Positions 53,162-64,000 of a stretch of 64,000 bases of DNA are shown in pieces. Origin of the DNA: Apis mellifera (lineage: Eukaryota > Arthropoda > Insecta > Hymenoptera > Apidae); assembly GCF_003254395.2 (NCBI RefSeq), contig NC_037638.1, positions 19,581,207 through 19,645,206 on the forward strand. The letters are read 5' to 3'. The notes under the pieces are model-generated. The model was not told the DNA's origin. It did not search any database and saw nothing but the letters and a program-made list of their open reading frames with translations. Positions within the stretch are counted from its first letter, which is position 1. Every line of letters begins with the position of its first letter. Both the position numbers and the translations under genes were made by a program.

Positions 53162-56100
53162 CTTCAACAGGATCGTTTTACGATTCTGATTGGTTCAGCA
53201 ATGCTACCGAAAAGTTTATAAAAGGATGTACGTGTTACTTGCAATCATTCCACCGTAGAACAAAGAAGAAACAACATTTAAGAAACGTTATATTCGATGA
53301 AATAAAAAGCTGCTCTACTCCCTATTCCCTATTCCCAGTGAGTTCATAAATAAAATTACATGAAATTATTAATTTTTATATATTAATTATTGTTAATTTG
53401 TTCATTTGCCAATACATATGATATTATTTCGAAATACCGACTTATTTCTTGTCGCTATTCCTTATTCTATTCATTTATTTATTTATACTCAAAGAGTAAT
53501 AATAAATAAGAAATATTTCCCTCTTAGAAGCATTCTAAATTTCACAATTCTGATTGGTACGTGGTGATGCTATCTAAAAATTTATAAAAAATGATATATT
53601 TATTATTATTTCGAATCATAAGAGATGAAAAATTGAAAGGAAACGATCAAGAAACATTTTTCTCGATTCAATAGAAAACTATATCTTTCTATTTTCTTGA
53701 AATATTAACTTGAATTAATAGAATTGAACATTTATATTTGTTTGTTACTATTTTATTAAGAAATATATAATTCTTCGTTACTATTTCTAATTTTATCCAT
53801 ATATTTATACAATATTATTTATATATTTGATTTATTCATTCGTATTCTATATTATTTCATCTAAATTATTTATTTTCGCAAATTGTTTAACGTAGTCTAA
53901 CGTTCGTTTTCAAAAACGAAGCACCATCGGACCAATAAGATTATTCCATGATTCTGATTGGTGGAAGGATGCTACCAGAAAGTTTATAAAAGGATGTACG
54001 TGTTATTTGCAGTCATTCTACGTTAGAACAAAGAAGAAACAACGTTTAAGAAAGGTTATATTCGATGAAATAAAAAGGTGCTCAACTCCCTATTCCCTAT
54101 TCCCAATGAGTTTCATAAATAAAATTACACGAAATTATTAATTTTTATATATCCTTATTGTTAATTTGTTCATTTGCAAATACATATGACATTATTTCGA
54201 AATACCGGCTTATTTCTTGTCACTATTCCTTGTTCTATTCATTTATTTATTCATATTCAATAATTATATTCATATCTTTCTTCTTTATATTCAAAATGTA
54301 CTGATATCACAAATAAGGATTACACTCTTAGAAGAATTGTTTCACAATTCTGATTGGTACGTGGTGATGCTATCTAAAAATTTATAAAAAATGATATATT
54401 TATTATTATTTCGAATCATAAGTGATGAAAAATTGAAAGGAAACAATCAAGAAACATTTTTCTCGATTCAATAGAAAATTATTCTCTATTTTCTAGAAGT
54501 ATTAACACTAGCATTGAATATTTGTTCATATTCGTTACTATTTTATTAAAAAAAATATATAATTTTGCGTTATTATTTACAATTTTATTTATGTATTTAT
54601 ATAATATTATTTATACATTTTGATTTATTCATTCGTATTACATATTATTTCATTTAAATTGTATATTCTAACGCAAATTGTTTAACGTAGTCTAACGTTG
54701 ATGCCAAAAACGAAGCACCTTCGCGCCAATCAGATCGCTCTAAGATTCTGATTGGTGGAAAGATGCTACAGAAAAGTTTATAAAAGGATGTACGTGTTAC
54801 TTGCAATCATTCCACCGTAGAACAAAGAAGAAACAACATTTAAGAAACGTTATATTCGATGAAATAAAAAGCTGCTCTACTCCCTATTCCCTATTCCCAG
54901 TGAGTTTCATAAATAAAATTACATGAAATTATTAATTTTTATATATTAATTATTGTTAATTTGTTCATTTGCCAATACATATGATATTATTTCGAAATAC
55001 CGACTTATTTCTTGTCGCTATTCCTTATTCTATTCATTTATTTATTTATACTCAAAGAGTAATAATAAATAAGAAATATTTCCCTCTTAGAAGCATTCTA
55101 AATTTCACAATTCTGATTGGTACGTGGTGATGCTATCTAAAAATTTATAAAAAATGATATATTTATTATTATTTCGAATCATAAGAGATGAAAATTGAAA
55201 GGAAACGATCAAGAAACATTTTTCTCGATTCAATAGAAAACTATATCTCTCTATTTTCTTGAAATATTAACTTGAATTAATAGAATTGAACATTTATATT
55301 TGTTTGTTACTATTTTATTAAGAAATATATAATTCTTCGTTACTATTTCTAATTTTATCCATATATTTATACAATATTATTTATATATTTTGATTTATTC
55401 ATTCGTATTCTATATTATTTCATCTAAATTATTTATTTTCGCAAATTGTTTAACGTAGTCTAACGTTCGTTTTCAAAAACGAAGCACCATCGGACCAATA
55501 AGATTATTCCATGATTCTGATTGGTGGAAGGATGCTACCAGAAAGTTTATAAAAGGATGTACGTGTTATTTGCAGTCATTCTACGTTAGAACAAAGAAGA
55601 AACAACGTTTAAGAAAGGTTATATTCGATGAAATAAAAAGGTGCTCAACTCCCTATTCCCTATTCCCAATGAGTTTCATAAATAAAATTACACGAAATTA
55701 TTAATTTTTATATATCCTTATTGTTAATTTGTTCATTTGCAAATACATATGACATTATTTCGAAATACCGGCTTATTTCTTGTCACTATTCCTTGTTCTA
55801 TTCATTTATTTATTCATATTCAATAATTATATTCATATCTTTCTTCTTTATATTCAAAATGTACTGATATCACAAATAAGGATTACACTCTTAGAAGAAT
55901 TGTTTCACAATTCTGATTGGTACGTGGTGATGCTATCTAAAAATTTATAAAAAATGATATATTTATTATTATTTCGAATCATAAGTGATGAAAAATTGAA
56001 AGGAAACAATCAAGAAACATTTTTCTCGATTCAATAGAAAATTATTCTCTATTTTCTAGAAGTATTAACACTAGCATTGAATATTTGTTCATATTCGTTA

Positions 56101-57440
56101 CTATTTTATTAAAAAAAATATATAATTTTGCGTTATTATTTACAATTTTATTTATGTATTTATATAATATTATTTATACATTTTGATTTATTCATTCGTA
56201 TTACATATTATTTCATTTAAATTGTATATTCTAACGCAAATTGTTTAACGTAGTCTAACGTTGATGCCAAAAACGAAGCACCTTCGCGCCAATCAGATCG
56301 CTCTAAGATTCTGATTGGTGGAAAGATGCTACAGAAAAGTTTATAAAAGGATGTACGTGTTACTTGCAATCATTCCACCGTAGAACAAAGAAGAAACAAC
56401 ATTTAAGAAACGTTATATTCGATGAAATAAAAAGCTGCTCTACTCCCTATTCCCTATTCCCAGTGAGTTTCATAAATAAAATTACATGAAATTATTAATT
56501 TTTATATATTAATTATTGTTAATTTGTTCATTTGCCAATACATATGATATTATTTCGAAATACCGACTTATTTCTTGTCGCTATTCCTTATTCTATTCAT
56601 TTATTTATTTATACTCAAAGAGTAATAATAAATAAGAAATATTTCCCTCTTAGAAGCATTCTAAATTTCACAATTCTGATTGGTACGTGGTGATGCTATC
56701 TAAAAATTTATAAAAAATGATATATTTATTATTATTTCGAATCATAAGAGATGAAAAATTGAAAGGAAACGATCAAGAAACATTTTTCTCGATTCAATAG
56801 AAAACTATATCTCTCTATTTTCTTGAAATATTAACTTGAATTAATAGAATTGAACATTTATATTTGTTTGTTACTATTTTATTAAGAAATATATAATTCT
56901 TCGTTACTATTTCTAATTTTATCCATATATTTATACAATATTATTTATATATTTTGATTTATTCATTCGTATTCTATATTATTTCATCTAAATTATTTAT
57001 TTTCGCAAATTGTTTAACGTAGTCTAACGTTCGTTTTCAAAAACGAAGCACCATCGGACCAATAAGATTATTCCATGATTCTGATTGGTGGAAGGATGCT
57101 ACCAGAAAGTTTATAAAAGGATGTACGTGTTATTTGCAGTCATTCTACGTTAGAACAAAGAAGAAACAACGTTTAAGAAAGGTTATATTCGATGAAATAA
57201 AAAGGTGCTCAACTCCCTATTCCCTATTCCCAATGAGTTTCATAAATAAAATTACACGAAATTATTAATTTTTATATATCCTTATTGTTAATTTGTTCAT
57301 TTGCAAATACATATGACATTATTTCGAAATACCGGCTTATTTCTTGTCACTATTCCTTGTTCTATTCATTTATTTATTCATATTCAATAATTATATTCAT
57401 ATCTTTCTTCTTTATATTCAAAATATATTTATATCACAAG
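53162..57440 (+). repeat. Left array of six promoter/first-exon modules (A-B-A-B-A-B)
   Basis: TATA boxes (TTTATAAAAGG) lie at about 53,214 (A), 53,983 (B), 54,778 (A), 55,546 (B), 56,340 (A) and 57,110 (B). Each is preceded by TTCTGATTGG and, in most, an upward CCAAT partner about 11-12 bp before it. Each is followed by a leader containing GAACAAAGAAGAAACAAC and CCCTATTCCCTATTCCC. The A+B unit of about 1,563 bp is repeated almost three times. Between each pair sits a decayed copy (CTGATTGGTACGTGGTGATGC ... TTTATAAAAAATG). Type A ends CCCA then GTGAGTTTC, a good donor; type B has CCCAATGAGTTTC. Confidence 0.85.
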
Positions 57441-57663
57441 TAAGCATGGCAGATTTCGAGAAGTTTATAAAAAACAACCTACTTGTAATTACTACGAAAC
57501 ATTATAGTAGTCATAAGTAAGAATTTTAAGAATGGAACGATCAAGGAATAATAAATATTTAATAACAAATTTTCTATTTTCCATTTTCTATTTTCTACAA
57601 ATACTAAAAAGTATCAAGAATATATCTTTATTATACTCTTGATCGTAAATAAAATATAAATGT
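56596..57663. other. Spacer between the inverted-repeat arms
   Basis: The 1.07 kb spacer holds the end of the third A unit, an unpaired sixth module (type B, TATA at 57,110) and about 215 bp of single-copy DNA at 57,440-57,656. The single-copy part includes a heavily decayed module (AAGTTTATAAAAAACAACC near 57,461-57,480). Confidence 0.8.
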
Positions 57664-60600
57664 ATAGAATAAGGAATAGCGACAAGAAATAAGTCGGTAT
57701 TTCGAAATAATATCATATGTATTGGCAAATGAACAAATTAACAATAATTAATATATAAAAATTAATAATTTCATGTAATTTTATTTATGAAACTCACTGG
57801 GAATAGGGAATAGGGAGTAGAGCAGCTTTTTATTTCATCGAATATAACGTTTCTTAAATGTTGTTTCTTCTTTGTTCTACGGTGGAATGATTGCAAGTAA
57901 CACGTACATCCTTTTATAAACTTTTCTGTAGCATCTTTCCACCAATCAGAATCTTAGAGCGATCTGATTGGCGCGAAGGTGCTTCGTTTTTGGCATCAAC
58001 GTTAGACTACGTTAAACAATTTGCGTTAGAATATACAATTTAAATGAAATAATATGTAATACGAATGAATAAATCAAAATGTATAAATAATATTATATAA
58101 ATACATAAATAAAATTGTAAATAATAACGCAAAATTATATATTTTTTTTAATAAAATAGTAACGAATATGAACAAATATTCAATGCTAGTGTTAATACTT
58201 CTAGAAAATAGAGAATAATTTTCTATTGAATCGAGAAAAATGTTTCTTGATTGTTTCCTTTCAATTTTTCATCACTTATGATTCGAAATAATAATAAATA
58301 TATCATTTTTTATAAATTTTTAGATAGCATCACCACGTACCAATCAGAATTGTGAAACAATTCTTCTAAGAGTGTAATCCTTATTTGTGATATCAGTACA
58401 TTTTGAATATAAAGAAGAAAGATATGAATATAATTATTGAATATGAATAAATAAATGAATAGAACAAGGAATAGTGACAAGAAATAAGCCGGTATTTCGA
58501 AATAATGTCATATGTATTTGCAAATGAACAAATTAACAATAAGGATATATAAAAATTAATAATTTCGTGTAATTTTATTTATGAAACTCATTGGGAATAG
58601 GGAATAGGGAGTTGAGCACCTTTTTATTTCATCGAATATAACCTTTCTTAAACGTTGTTTCTTCTTTGTTCTAACGTAGAATGACTGCAAATAACACGTA
58701 CATCCTTTTATAAACTTTCTGGTAGCATCCTTCCACCAATCAGAATCATGGAATAATCTTATTGGTCCGATGGTGCTTCGTTTTTGAAAACGAACGTTAG
58801 ACTACGTTAAACAATTTGCGAAAATAAATAATTTAGATGAAATAATATAGAATACGAATGAATAAATCAAAATATATAAATAATATTGTATAAATATATG
58901 GATAAAATTAGAAATAGTAACGAAGAATTATATATTTCTTAATAAAATAGTAACAAACAAATATAAATGTTCAATTCTATTAATTCAAGTTAATATTTCA
59001 AGAAAATAGAGAGATATAGTTTTCTATTGAATCGAGAAAAATGTTTCTTGATCGTTTCCTTTCAATTTTTCATCTCTTATGATTCGAAATAATAATAAAT
59101 ATATCATTTTTTATAAATTTTTAGATAGCATCACCACGTACCAATCAGAATTGTGAAATTTAGAATGCTTCTAAGAGGGAAATATTTCTTATTTATTATT
59201 ACTCTTTGAGTATAAATAAATAAATGAATAGAATAAGGAATAGCGACAAGAAATAAGTCGGTATTTCGAAATAATATCATATGTATTGGCAAATGAACAA
59301 ATTAACAATAATTAATATATAAAAATTAATAATTTCATGTAATTTTATTTATGAAACTCACTGGGAATAGGGAATAGGGAGTAGAGCAGCTTTTATTTCA
59401 TCGAATATAACGTTTCTTAAATGTTGTTTCTTCTTTGTTCTACGGTGGAATGATTGCAAGTAACACGTACATCCTTTTATAAACTTTTCTGTAGCATCTT
59501 TCCACCAATCAGAATCTTAGAGCGATCTGATTGGCGCGAAGGTGCTTCGTTTTTGGCATCAACGTTAGACTACGTTAAACAATTTGCGTTAGAATATACA
59601 ATTTAAATGAAATAATATGTAATACGAATGAATAAATCAAAATGTATAAATAATATTATATAAATACATAAATAAAATTGTAAATAATAACGCAAAATTA
59701 TATATTTTTTTTAATAAAATAGTAACGAATATGAACAAATATTCAATGCTAGTGTTAATACTTCTAGAAAATAGAGAATAATTTTCTATTGAATCGAGAA
59801 AAATGTTTCTTGATTGTTTCCTTTCAATTTTTCATCACTTATGATTCGAAATAATAATAAATATATCATTTTTTATAAATTTTTAGATAGCATCACCACG
59901 TACCAATCAGAATTGTGAAACAATTCTTCTAAGAGTGTAATCCTTATTTGTGATATCAGTACATTTTGAATATAAAGAAGAAAGATATGAATATAATTAT
60001 TGAATATGAATAAATAAATGAATAGAACAAGGAATAGTGACAAGAAATAAGCCGGTATTTCGAAATAATGTCATATGTATTTGCAAATGAACAAATTAAC
60101 AATAAGGATATATAAAAATTAATAATTTCGGTGTAATTTTATTTATGAAACTCATTGGGAATAGGGAATAGGGAGTTGAGCACCTTTTTATTTCATCGAA
60201 TATAACTTTCTTAAACGTTGTTTCTTCTTTGTTCTAACGTAGAATGACTGCAAATAACACGTACATCCTTTTATAAACTTTCTGGTAGCATCCTTCCACC
60301 AATCAGAATCATGGAATAATCTTATGGTCCGATGGTGCTTCGTTTTTGAAAACGAACGTTAGACTACGTTAAACAATTTGCGAAAATAAATAATTTAGAT
60401 GAAATAATATAGAATACGAATGAATAAATCAAAATATATAAATAATATTGTATAAATATATGGATAAAATTAGAAATAGTAACGAAGAATTATATATTTC
60501 TTAATAAAATAGTAACAAACAAATATAAATGTTCAATTCTATTAATTCAAGTTAATATTTCAAGAAAATAGAAAGGATATAGTTTTCTATTGAATCGAGA

Positions 60601-61096
60601 AAAATGTTTCTTGATCGTTTCCTTTCAATTTTTCATCTCTTATGATTCGAAATAATAATAAATATATCATTTTTTATAAATTTTTAGATAGCATCACCAC
60701 GTACCAATCAGAATTGTGAAATTTAGAATGCTTCTAAGAGGAAATATTTCTTATTTATTATTACTCTTTGAGTATAAATAAATAAATGAATAGAATAAGG
60801 AATAGCGACAAGAAATAAGTCGGTATTCGAAATAATATCATATGTATTGGCAAATGAACAAATTAACAATAATTAATATATAAAAATTAATAATTTCATG
60901 TAATTTTATTTATGAAACTCACTGGGAATAGGGAATAGGGAGTAGAGCAGCTTTTTATTTCATCGAATATAACGTTTCTTAAATGTTGTTTCTTCTTTGT
61001 TCTACGGTGGAATGATTGCAAGTAACACGTACATCCTTTTATAAACTTTTCGGTAGCATTGCTGAACCAATCAGAATCGTAAAACGATCCTGTTGA
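57664..61096 (-). repeat. Right array of five promoter/first-exon modules (minus strand)
   Basis: Reverse TATA boxes lie at about 57,910 (A), 58,703 (B), 59,472 (A), 60,268 (B) and 61,036 (A), mirroring the left array except for its sixth member. Decayed copies again sit between them. The modules point toward the centre, so transcripts would converge with those of the left array. Confidence 0.85.
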
Positions 61097-61289
61097 AGCA
61101 GAGATGTTTTCTTTTTTGACAGGAATATCAAATTAATTATTCGTATTTTGTGATATCTTTTATTATTTTTCAAATTAATAAATAATAAATAAATAAAAAT
61201 GAATTAAATGTATATAAATACACTTATATTATATTAATTGGTCCAATTATTTATCTAAAATATTTCTAACTGTCAGCGTATCGTATGGT

Positions 61290-61434
61290 CTCTTCTGATT
61301 GGTGCGGAGGTGCTGCCGAGAAAGTTTATAAAAGGATGCACTAATTATTTGCACTCATTTTACGTAAGGATTCGGAAGGGACAACATCGTTCAACATTAA
61401 TATTGTGGTGAATTCAAGAAAAAACTTATTCCTT
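61290..61434 (+). promoter_or_regulatory. Promoter and leader exon 1 of the unknown gene (right copy)
   Basis: TTCTGATTGG (61,294-61,303) and TTTATAAAAGG (about 61,325-61,335) precede an exon of about 75 nt ending at 61,434 before GTGAGTTTC. The intron of about 290 nt that follows leads to the exon at 61,728. The module is homologous to the A and B modules of the arrays and could be their ancestor. Confidence 0.65.
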
Positions 61435-61727
61435 GTGAGTTTCAAAAATAGATATTTATTTTTTTATTTACTCATATATTTATATTTTATAATTTATTAA
61501 TTTTTTTATTTTATTTTAATTATTTAATTTTTTTTAATTTTTATTTTAATTGATTTATATTTTAATTTTTTTATTGTATTCCAGTTTTTATCTGATATTA
61601 TTATTAAAATTGAAATTCCTTATATTAATATTTATTTATTATTAATTTTATTAATATTTAATATAATTTCTAATTTATTTAATTTAGTTTGCGCGCGCAT
61701 ATGAAATAAAAGATCCTTTTGTTACAG

Positions 61728-61829
61728 CCAATCAGAGAGCAGCTACGGCCCAACGCTCGACGAATCAGTACGCTCGGAGTCAGTCTTCTGGTGGACCTCG
61801 TGGGGATAGGACGGATAGAACTACAACTG
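61728..61829 (+). other. 102-nt leader exon 2 of the unknown gene (right copy)
   Basis: Acceptor TTTTGTTACAG, donor GTGAGT, no ATG inside. It is identical in layout to the left copy at 52431-52532. The exon itself begins CCAATCAGAGAG, echoing the CCAATCAGA element of the promoter modules. Confidence 0.65.
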
Positions 61830-62436
61830 GTGAGTGACTACGTATTATTTATAATTAATATATTTTTATAATTTATAAATTATTATTAATTTTGTTTAAT
61901 TAATATATTTATTTAAATGTATATTAAGTATTATTAAAAAATGCTCAATATACGTTTAATTAGGTAGTTTTTTGTAATCGTTTTTATTGTTACGTATATA
62001 CTTCGTCTATTGACAATTATAATAATTTATAAATTATATTATAAATCTTTGAATCAAAATTTGAGTTTAAATATTGTATTTTATCAATATAATTTTTTAA
62101 TTTTGTATATTTAATTTACGATTTTGATTTTTATTCGTGCAAATTATCGTTTGTTCGTTGTAAGTAATATTGAATGATTAATTGTTTAGACGCGTTTAAG
62201 AGATAATCCGATAATTTTTTTTGTTTTATTCGTTATTCTTTTTATTTTGTTCTTTTAGTTCTTAAATAACTGTAGTTAAATTATTATATCAATTTTATTT
62301 CGCATATACGCAATTACGAATATTTCCTTCATCGTTTTCATATATTTATTCTGTGCCCTCAACTCGTGTATTATTTCTTTGTTTTGATTTTACACTTAAG
62401 ACGTATTACGATTTCCTATAATCTGTTTCCAAGAAA

Positions 62437-62706
62437 TTGTCGGTTTACATTCGTGTTCGATATGTCGTACGACTTTCTGCCGAACAAATCCCCACTCCAA
62501 TTTATAATTTCATAAACAAAATCGTATCATGGAGTATCATTCTATTATCGAAAGTTGAACGAGTAAGACGGTTTGCTACAATGCGTGACTATTGCTTAAA
62601 ATATTCTTTCTATATTTTAAAGATTGATTATTTTTTGTGCAGGTTAAAAGTTGTTGCTGAATTTTTTTCAAGATGTGATTTTAATATTGATACCACAATC
62701 AAATGA
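62437..62706 (+). other. 89-codon open frame, present only in the right arm
   Basis: The frame has no recognisable domain. In the left-arm copy the matching position (about 51,676) has one base more in an A run, which breaks the frame. That argues against it being a conserved gene; it is more likely intronic sequence of the outward transcript. Confidence 0.25.
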
Positions 62707-63266
62707 TGTTTTTATGGCAGGGCGGTAACGTTTAATCTTTATTATCAATATATTATCAAAATAGTAATAATATTTTTACTTATTTTTTATTATATTATTA
62801 TTAACATGTTAAATAATTCATAATTCTATTATAACTCTATTATGAATTTAAATAATGTTAATACTTCAAAAAAAAAAAAAACAAAAGAGGAATAGATATT
62901 TTTTTAAATATATTAAATTATTTTTTTAATTTCAAATTATTGAATTTATTTTTCGCTTTCGTTAATTTGTATCTTCAAGAGATAAATTTTTATGAACAAA
63001 TGCTCAATACCCTATCCTTTCCACTAACACAGATTTATTTTCAGAAAATTTTTGTGATCGCGCGCAATGCGATCGGTAGAATCAGTGTTTGTTTCGTAAT
63101 AAAGTATTTTTAATATTTTTTAGAGCACAGCTGCTCTTATTTAATTTACTTATAATAATCATTCGCGAATTAGAGTCAGTGTTTGTTCGCCGATGTCACA
63201 TTTACGGACGCGGCAGTAGTTTTATTTTTTTTTTTTTTTTTTTACAAATTTTCGTTTTCGGTACAG

Positions 63267-63318
63267 GGTAAAATCAGTGCTTTCAAGAACATACGGCGAT
63301 CATCCATCACGCGAAGAG
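63267..63318 (+). other. 52-nt microexon copy (right arm)
   Basis: Acceptor GGTACAG after a T run, exon GGTAAAATCAG...CGCGAAGAG, donor GTAATT. It mirrors 50914-50965. Confidence 0.5.
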
Positions 63319-63876
63319 GTAATTATCTTTGTATATTTTCAATTATTTTATTTTATTATTCGATTTTGCTTTAATTATTAATCGAGAAATAAATCGCTCT
63401 TTTGGAAAAATTTATTATTATTTACAATTAACTTTATAAATTAATAGATTTTATTTCTCAAATTTAAGTATTAAAATTTTAATTGTTATCATTATTAAAG
63501 ATTAGTAATATCTCGATTTTTTATTTTATTGATTTTTGGAACTAAACAAAGTTGAATTAATAATCAAAATTGTGTTTTTTTTTTTAAACTAATGTAATAT
63601 TTTATATTTTTTGTTAAAGGTACTGTCATCATTTCGACTCAAAAAAAAAATTTTATGGTCGCGGGCAATGCGATCGGTAGAGTCAGTGTTTGTTTCGTAA
63701 TAAAGTATTTTTAATAATTTTTTAGAGCACAGCTGCTCTTATTCAATTTAATTTTAATAACCATTCGCGAAATTAGAGTCAGTGTTTGTTCGCCGATTGT
63801 CACATTTACGAACGCGGCAGTAGTTTATTATTTTTTTTTTTTTTTTTTTTTTTACAAATTTTCGTTTTCGGTACAG

Positions 63877-63927
63877 GGTAAAATCAGTGCTTTCAAGAAC
63901 AACGGCGATCATCCATCACGCGAAGAG
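63877..63927 (+). other. 51-nt microexon copy (right arm)
   Basis: Same signals, with the one-base deletion seen in the left copy at 50306-50356, which it mirrors. This shared difference shows that the tandem duplication came before the inversion-duplication, or that gene conversion keeps the arms alike. Confidence 0.5.
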
Positions 63928-64000
63928 GTAATTATCTTTGTATATTTTCAATTATTTTATTTTATTATTCGATTTTGCTTTAATTATTAATCGAGAAATA

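Larger units (their letters stand above)
50233..56595. repeat. Left arm of a giant inverted repeat
   Basis: This stretch matches the reverse complement of 57,664-64,000. Anchor pairs: 51,763 with 62,493; 52,431 with 61,829; 53,162 with 61,097; 54,778 with 59,482; 56,595 with 57,664. The coordinates always sum to about 114,260, apart from a drift of about 26 at the outer end. The inner part is nearly identical; most differences are single-base indels in homopolymers. The left arm probably extends further, to about 49,670, with its partner beyond the window. Confidence 0.95.
57664..64000. repeat. Right arm of the giant inverted repeat
   Basis: Reverse complement of 50,233-56,595, running off the right edge of the window, so its full length is unknown. 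Differences from the left arm include single-base homopolymer changes (for example one T fewer at about 59,390 and one G fewer at about 60,740), and true substitutions in the outer part (around 62,160-62,180). Confidence 0.95.

Noticed and set aside
53162..57440. LTR or DNA transposon as the source of the arrays
   Set aside because: No polymerase or transposase frames, no terminal repeats with target-site duplications visible; the module matches the promoter of the adjacent outward gene instead.
53162..61096. Heat-shock genes as an explanation for the TATA/CCAAT modules
   Set aside because: No proper heat-shock element (three alternating GAA/TTC units) and no coding region after the leaders.

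Overview
The window looks like nuclear genomic DNA from a hymenopteran insect, most likely a honeybee (Apis) or close relative. The reasons are very AT-rich DNA, intron-split genes with short GT-AG introns, CpG-rich non-coding DNA beside CpG-poor housekeeping genes, and insect-only families such as a gustatory receptor. The species call is inference.

Layout. (1) 1-1.7 kb: first coding exon of an LRCH-type gene on the minus strand, with the rest of the gene off the left edge. (2) 2.3-5.4 kb, minus: complete nine-exon gene for mitochondrial elongation factor G1. (3) 6.5-10.2 kb, minus: complete ten-exon BMP type II receptor of the wishful thinking/BMPR2 class with a long C-terminal tail. (4) 11.7-15.2 kb, plus: twelve-exon PWWP plus integrase-binding-domain gene (LEDGF/HDGF family, fly Jasper), divergent from the receptor. 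(5) 17.2-18.7 kb, plus: intact four-exon gustatory receptor ending in the TY...QF signature. (6) 22.2-35.4 kb, minus: an SLC4 sodium-dependent anion/bicarbonate exchanger (Ndae1 type), reconstructed in 19 exons. It has one GC-AG intron and two further in-frame cassette-exon candidates. (7) 35.4-44.4 kb: no recognisable gene, probably Ndae1 upstream DNA. (8) 44.4-49.4 kb: AT desert with isolated GC-rich islands and an array of a CAACACTAAT motif. (9) 49.4-64 kb: a very large inverted repeat (arms about 6.3 kb each within the window, spacer about 1.07 kb).

The inverted repeat is the most unusual part. Each outer flank carries a transcription unit pointing away from the centre: a TATA promoter, a first exon ending in GTGAGT, a 102-nt second exon, then 51/52-nt microexons repeated in tandem. 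On the left copy these lead to a short ATG exon. The visible leader exons contain no ATG. Pointing inward from both sides are tandem arrays of promoter-plus-first-exon modules related to the outer promoter: six copies on the left (plus strand) and five on the right (minus strand). They alternate between two types, with decayed copies between them. In type B the splice donor is changed from GTGAGT to ATGAGT. The geometry predicts convergent transcription across a palindrome, a natural way to make long double-stranded or hairpin RNA. I do not recognise this system.

All exon-intron models were read by eye. For the five complete genes, every exon joins in phase from start to stop, so the models support themselves. 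Functions are assigned by family recognition without a database search.
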